From: CALWZE01 sp036644375
GTDB lineage: Bacteria > Bacillota > Clostridia > Oscillospirales > Ruminococcaceae
DNA length: 64,000 nucleotides
Assembly: GCA_036644375.1 (NCBI GenBank)
Contig: JAVXQD010000005.1
Span: 18,019-82,018, forward strand
Direction: 5' to 3'
A model generated the notes under the pieces. It was not told the origin of the DNA. It searched no databases and saw nothing but the letters and a program-made list of their open reading frames with translations. Positions within the stretch are counted from its first letter, which is position 1, and each line of letters opens with the position of its first letter. Positions 60,266-64,000 of this stretch are shown here, one piece after another. The translations under genes and the position numbers were made by a program.

Positions 60266-60300
60266 AAAAGCCGAGCCTGTCACTGGTTCGGCTTTTTTTA
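60266..60300 (+). terminator. Intrinsic terminator of rpmB
   Basis: AAGCCGAGCC and GGTTCGGCTT form the stem, followed by seven T residues on the plus strand. Confidence 0.88.
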
Positions 60301-60367
60301 TTTTATCCCGCCGCCGCTTTCAAGGCGGATTTTTTTATTTCCGAAAACTTTTTTATTTCCGACTGCT

Positions 60368-60709
60368 TCAGATAACTTCGATTCTTATCCCGAGCACACC
60401 CTCAGTCTGTTCGCGCTCCTCGGAGTATATCTCGCGTATTTCACTCAGAATCTGCTCCGCGGTGCTCCCCTCGCATCCGAATTCCGACGGGTCAAATCGC
60501 GTGACCAATTCCGCAAAGCTGTCGCATGGATACAAATCCGCAATTTTTGCGGTAATGCTGTTGTTTCCGCAGGGAAGCTCACTGAACACAATTGTATCTC
60601 CGACCTTGAGCTCTTTGCGCTTTTCATCGTTGCATCTTATTTCTATCATTTTTTCACAATTTTTAATCTGCCTGAACGGTATGGGCAGAAGATTCATTTC
60701 GAACTGCAT
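60368..60709 (-). CDS. ASCH domain protein
   Basis: A 113-aa protein. The start MQFEMNLLPIPFRQIKN, the EIRCNDEKRKELKVGDTIVF segment and the small beta-barrel layout match the ASCH family (PUA-like, possible RNA- or nucleotide-binding). The C-terminus (EILSEIREIYSEEREQ) is helical. ATG at 60709 is used from family alignment; the ribosome binding site is weak, and ATG at 60721 is possible. It is 94 bases after the glucosaminidase gene. Confidence 0.75.
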   Translation of the reverse strand: MQFEMNLLPIPFRQIKNCEKMIEIRCNDEKRKELKVGDTIVFSELPCGNNSITAKIADLYPCDSFAELVTRFDPSEFGCEGSTAEQILSEIREIYSEEREQTEGVLGIRIEVI

Positions 60710-60803
60710 ACTACTCACCATTTCTTTGATAAAGCTGCGTTTACGCGCTTGGCACCTGCACTTCGCGGGATTTATACCGCAAAGCCCATCCGACATTTCG
60801 CTT

Positions 60804-62759
60804 CTATGCGGCTTCCTGTGCGATTTCAGGCTGTTCTGCCTCTGCCCGCTCCTGCTTGTCTGAGACGGAATCGGACACCATTGCCGTATATTCGCAAAAA
60901 GTCCCGTCGGAGGTATATCCGAAAACAGTCGTCCTTCCCGCACTTTTTGCGGTGAGCATACCGTCAACTGTCACATCCGCAATATCTCGGTTTTCGCTCA
61001 GAAATTTGAGCTGACCCGACGCTTTCGCTTCTCGTGTGAAAAGCTCCGTCAAATTCACCCTCTCACCGATTTTCAGAACGGTCTGCGCGACCGGCTGTGC
61101 AAAGAGCTCGCTCACAAATCCGCTTCCCTTTTGCCCGTCCTTTTCGAATTCAATTTCGTACCAGTGCGGATAAAAAAGCCAGTTCATATAATATTCGGCG
61201 TCGGTCATTACGGCGCGCTTGATGACAACGCTGTCTCCCGCAGACAGCCGCACTCCCGTCTGTTCATGCGCCGCTGACGGACCTGTGCGCACATACACCT
61301 CTCCGCCGACAAACCCGTTCACATCGGGAATCTCAATCTCACTCGGCGCACCACCGATCTCATTCGGCATATTGTCATATACGGGAATCGAAAAGACTAT
61401 CGGAGAATCAAGCATATCAATCTCGGCATAGCCGGTGTACGCCGTCATCGCCTGCGACAGCGCACCCGAAACGTTTGTCATATACTGGTGCAGAAATTTG
61501 GTGCTTGCGGTATGCGGTGCAACATTCCATTTTTGCAAATAGCCCGTCTCCTGTCCCGTGCCGACATAGTTTGCGGCTATGTACATCGCACCGCCCAGAA
61601 TCGAGCGCTCGGGGCTTGTCCATGGGCGATTATAGCCGCCCTCGGCACCCGCCCACTCAAGTCCGCGCTGAATGTTGCCCTCGCCGTCGGTTGCCCCTAT
61701 ATTATACATATTATACAGACCCTCATAGCCCTCGCAGTCACCCGATGCGCTCTTGCTCGGCGTACTCCCGATTTCGTGTCTGATTTTTGCCGCAAGATAA
61801 TACGGATTGACACCTGTTTTCTCTGAGGCGTCCATTATCGACTGCGAGTAGGTCTTGCCCGTATTCTGCCGAGCGCCCTCTGAATCAAGATATACAATAT
61901 CCGAATCCGCCATGAACGACCCATTCAAAATCCCCTCGACGCCGCTTTGGGTGTGCAATTCTTCGTCTGCAAGCAGTGATTCAAACTGAAATATCCCCCG
62001 CTCGTCGAGAAAATTGCGCGGGTCCATAAAATAAGCGACAGGAACCGCGTTTGTCGCGACCCAGCCGGTATCCTTGTTGATAAATTCCCCTGTTTCCCTG
62101 TCAAAATCGCCCTTGGCGCGGCTTTTGAGTGAATCGGATATGTTGGGTTTAAGTGTCAGATTGCGATCTCCCACGCTCTCAATCGCAACCGCATCCCAAA
62201 AATCAAGACCCGTATTCAGCGGCTCGAACACCCAGCTCGGATACTTTGCATGAAGAATTCTCAGCTGACGCCCATATCCCTCGGGGAATTTTGACGCTGT
62301 GTTTTTTTCAAAGTCCTCATCCGTTTCGGGCAAATCCTCAGCCTGTCTGAATTCGGTATACTTGTTTTGCAGCTCCGGCGCAACCACCGTCACCTTGCCA
62401 TAGCCCAGCACACTCGGCTCCTTGTCCATAAACGCCTTGATGACAACCTCGCCCTCTCCGAGAGGAAGAATCTCACCGTTGAAGTACACGGCGGCACAGT
62501 CTCTGCCCGACACAATTTCATAGGTTAAATCCATATACGAAAGCAGCTTTCCTCCGCGCTCAACCTTGAATTCAAGCCACGTGCCTATTTCAACGCTGTC
62601 GGCATGGTCCGCGGGGTACACGGTCAGCTCCGCCTCGCTTGTCAGCATATCGTCCGGCTTCCGGCGCTCGGTCATGTCCGAGATGGAATGCGCACCCGCC
62701 AAAGAGCAGCAGCTTACGGCAATGGCGCACATTATCAGCAGTGAAGTTATTTTTTTCAT
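60804..62759 (-). CDS. Secreted glucosaminidase with SH3 and Ig-like domains
   Basis: A 651-aa exported wall hydrolase. Signal peptide about 1-23; a beta-rich domain (about 40-130); a glucosaminidase/lysozyme-type catalytic domain (about 155-440) with IMDASEKTGVNPYYLAAKIRHEIG, in which the glutamate of RHEIG is the probable catalytic residue; an SH3b-like domain (about 480-560, VYVRTGPSA); and a C-terminal Big_2-like segment (about 575-640, KSAGRTTVFGYT). It resembles LytB/LytD-type endo-beta-N-acetylglucosaminidases that remodel peptidoglycan. CGGAG precedes the ATG. Confidence 0.85.
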   Translation of the reverse strand: MKKITSLLIMCAIAVSCCSLAGAHSISDMTERRKPDDMLTSEAELTVYPADHADSVEIGTWLEFKVERGGKLLSYMDLTYEIVSGRDCAAVYFNGEILPLGEGEVVIKAFMDKEPSVLGYGKVTVVAPELQNKYTEFRQAEDLPETDEDFEKNTASKFPEGYGRQLRILHAKYPSWVFEPLNTGLDFWDAVAIESVGDRNLTLKPNISDSLKSRAKGDFDRETGEFINKDTGWVATNAVPVAYFMDPRNFLDERGIFQFESLLADEELHTQSGVEGILNGSFMADSDIVYLDSEGARQNTGKTYSQSIMDASEKTGVNPYYLAAKIRHEIGSTPSKSASGDCEGYEGLYNMYNIGATDGEGNIQRGLEWAGAEGGYNRPWTSPERSILGGAMYIAANYVGTGQETGYLQKWNVAPHTASTKFLHQYMTNVSGALSQAMTAYTGYAEIDMLDSPIVFSIPVYDNMPNEIGGAPSEIEIPDVNGFVGGEVYVRTGPSAAHEQTGVRLSAGDSVVIKRAVMTDAEYYMNWLFYPHWYEIEFEKDGQKGSGFVSELFAQPVAQTVLKIGERVNLTELFTREAKASGQLKFLSENRDIADVTVDGMLTAKSAGRTTVFGYTSDGTFCEYTAMVSDSVSDKQERAEAEQPEIAQEAA

Positions 62760-62798
62760 TTTGTAAGCTCCGGTTTAACAGGGTGTGGTGGATTATAC

Positions 62799-62833
62799 AA
62801 AAAAAGCGCTATGCTGTCCACACGGCGCTTTTG
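62799..62833 (-). terminator. Intrinsic terminator of the rhomboid-like gene
   Basis: AAAAGCGC and GCGCTTTT form the stem and a T-run of seven follows on the minus strand. Confidence 0.82.
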
Positions 62834-62839
62834 CCTCGT

Positions 62840-63529
62840 CTATTTGAAATTCCGCCCGTTTCTGTCCCATTCGTTCATTTGGCTGCGCCAATTTTTTCGA
62901 GTCTGGGCATAGCCCTGCTCTCGCTTTATTCTGTGCATCAAATCCCCTCCGAAAAACAGAATTACGTTGAGCAGTGACGCAATTATGGAGGCGAAGGTAG
63001 CCCAGTCACGCGCCATCAGTGAGCTTGCGATATTGATGATAAACAATATCGCGTCAAACAGCGCGAGATATTTCATCTTTATCGGTATTATAAAGAAGAG
63101 CATTACCTCAAAATCCGGCCACAAAATCGCAAAGGCAAAAAACAATGACATATTGAGATAGTAGTTAGAGCCTGCGCCTGTCAGAAATGATGCGATGATA
63201 ATGCCTATCATGCCTACCAGATAGTAGACATTGAATTTGAATGAGCCCCATTCGTTTTCAAGCGCACCGCCGATCATGTAGTAAAAATACAGCGAAATCA
63301 AAATCATGAGCACCGAACTGCTCGGCGGAATGAATATAAATGTTATCAAGCGCCAAATCTGACCGCTCATAACAAGGCTGCGGCTCAAATAAAGCCAGCC
63401 GCCGGCATTGAGCGCCGGCATAATCAAGTCGGCGGCAAAGACCGCAAATTGACCGACAACAATAATGAGCATGAGATTCGGTATTGAAAATTTCCCAAAC
63501 TTGCGTTCAAGCCGATAAAGCCAGTTCAT
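62840..63529 (-). CDS. Rhomboid-like polytopic membrane protein lacking catalytic motif
   Basis: A 229-aa protein with about six hydrophobic helices and charged ends. The YYMIGGALENEWGSFKFNVYYLVG segment is typical of rhomboid-like proteins (L1-type E/WG motif). The catalytic GxSG serine motif and the later histidine are not visible: the corresponding helix reads YYLNMSLFFAFAI. It is therefore probably a non-proteolytic rhomboid relative. AAGGAG precedes the ATG at 63529. Its role is unknown. Confidence 0.75.
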   Translation of the reverse strand: MNWLYRLERKFGKFSIPNLMLIIVVGQFAVFAADLIMPALNAGGWLYLSRSLVMSGQIWRLITFIFIPPSSSVLMILISLYFYYMIGGALENEWGSFKFNVYYLVGMIGIIIASFLTGAGSNYYLNMSLFFAFAILWPDFEVMLFFIIPIKMKYLALFDAILFIINIASSLMARDWATFASIIASLLNVILFFGGDLMHRIKREQGYAQTRKNWRSQMNEWDRNGRNFK

Positions 63530-63610
63530 ACATTTTCTCCTTAGAAGTTAATCTAAGACAAGTATAGCCAAATTATCGGATTTAATCAACTTAATTCGCT
63601 TTAAAATCAA

Positions 63611-63639
63611 TTGACACTCCGTATCTTTTATTATATGAT
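63611..63639 (+). promoter_or_regulatory. Promoter of tRNA-Leu
   Basis: TTGACA (63611-63616) and TATGAT (63634-63639) with a 17-base spacer on the plus strand. A stem-loop (63680-63686 with 63692-63698) lies in the tRNA 5' leader. Confidence 0.78.
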
Positions 63640-63708
63640 ATACGAGCACGGTTTGCGGTTTATGTATTATGCAGCCGTCCCGAGCTTTGACAGCTCGGCA
63701 GCAATTGT

Positions 63709-63789
63709 GCGGGTGTGGCGGAATTGGCAGACGCGCTGGTCTTAGGAGCCAGTCCTCGGGTGCAGGTTCAAGTCCTGTCACCCGCACCA
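63709..63789 (+). tRNA. tRNA-Leu (anticodon UAG)
   Basis: A complete cloverleaf with encoded CCA. Acceptor arms GCGGGTG and CACCCGC, D-loop with GGC, anticodon stem CTGGT/GCCAG around loop CTTAGGA, anticodon TAG at 63743-63745, a long class-II variable arm, and GGTTCAAGTCC in the T-arm. Confidence 0.95.
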
Positions 63790-63791
63790 GT

Positions 63792-63841
63792 CGGAGTGTT
63801 CTTATAGGAATTCAGTTTCCTTATAACAACACTCCGTTTTT
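63792..63841 (+). terminator. Intrinsic terminator after tRNA-Leu
   Basis: CGGAGTGTT (63792-63800) pairs with AACACTCCG (63828-63836) with an inner TATAGGAA/TTCCTTATA pairing; T-run follows. Confidence 0.85.
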
Positions 63842-63868
63842 ATTTGTCTATTTATTTCTTTTTTGAAG

Positions 63869-64000
63869 TTAACTTATAATTCGATTTATTTCACTATGGA
63901 AAGGCTTTTCGTACTCAAAGTCATTACTGATATTTCTGATATTATTTTTGGCATCTTCTCCTTGATATATATTTATTTCCTCACTAAACCATATTTCTTT
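63869..64000 (-). CDS. Unidentified AT-rich partial gene, 5' part beyond window edge
   Basis: The minus strand is open from the edge for 43 codons to TAA at 63869-63871, ending ...EINRIIS. The peptide is Asn/Ile/Lys-rich with no recognised motif. The base composition is strikingly AT-rich compared with the rest of the window. It could be the C-terminus of an accessory or mobile gene, or chance. Confidence 0.35.
   Translation of the reverse strand, partial: KEIWFSEEINIYQGEDAKNNIRNISNDFEYEKPFHSEINRIIS

Overview
The window looks like chromosomal DNA of a spore-forming, anaerobic Clostridia-type Firmicute (Ruminococcaceae/Oscillospirales-like is my inference). Evidence: T-box control, three sporulation genes (a SpoVM micro-ORF, a SPOCS/LysM protein and GerW/YtfJ), the Firmicutes order yicC-remA-gmk-rpoZ-priA-def-fmt-rsmB-rlmN-PP2C-PASTA kinase-rsgA, and a biotin-dependent carboxyltransferase set. 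Many genes use GTG or TTG starts fixed by a good ribosome binding site. No rRNA, IS element, prophage or CRISPR array was seen.

Layout. 1-376: end-truncated TRIC-type channel. 484-3706: a strong promoter and a tryptophan (UGG) T-box in front of a three-gene ABC importer of the TrpXYZ type. 4014-10406 (minus): a polytopic membrane protein, proB, proA, a LUD protein, a PH-domain membrane protein and a threonine-aldolase-like enzyme. 10548-12122: YtcJ-like amidohydrolase. 12203-19291 (minus): multidrug island with MarR+MATE, a heterodimeric ABC exporter and an ABC-F ATPase. 19640-21293: VTT/DedA-like and TraX-like membrane proteins. 21630-27726 (plus): compact tetrapyrrole operon (hemA-sirC fusion, hemC, cobA-hemD fusion, hemB, hemL) leading from Glu-tRNA to precorrin-2/sirohydrochlorin.

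27956-36498 (minus) is the most unusual block. A TetR regulator is followed by a perfect 17-bp palindrome, then a CooC-like P-loop ATPase with a CxC motif, two subunits of the 2-hydroxyacyl-CoA dehydratase/double-cubane family, their ASKHA activator ATPase, a 51-aa single-pass membrane protein, a 237-aa protein resembling a non-catalytic domain of acetyl-CoA synthase, and a FadH/BaiCD-type flavoprotein. Short gaps and overlaps suggest one transcription unit for a metal-cluster reductase of unknown substrate.

36742-38977: a lone HPt protein, the SPOCS/LysM protein and SpoVM with a small membrane protein. 39486-52249 (minus): the long conserved translation, cell-wall-signalling and replication-restart cluster. 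52675-55839 (minus): a transcarboxylase-like triad (5S-type carboxyltransferase, biotin carrier, 12S-type carboxyltransferase). 56069-59933 (minus): rluB, gerW, DUF2953, scpB, scpA and a site-2-type protease. 60067-60255 (plus): rpmB. 60368-63529 (minus): ASCH protein, secreted glucosaminidase and a rhomboid-like membrane protein. 63709-63789: tRNA-Leu(UAG). Past its terminator the sequence becomes strongly AT-rich and enters a truncated minus-strand reading frame, a possible start of an accessory region.
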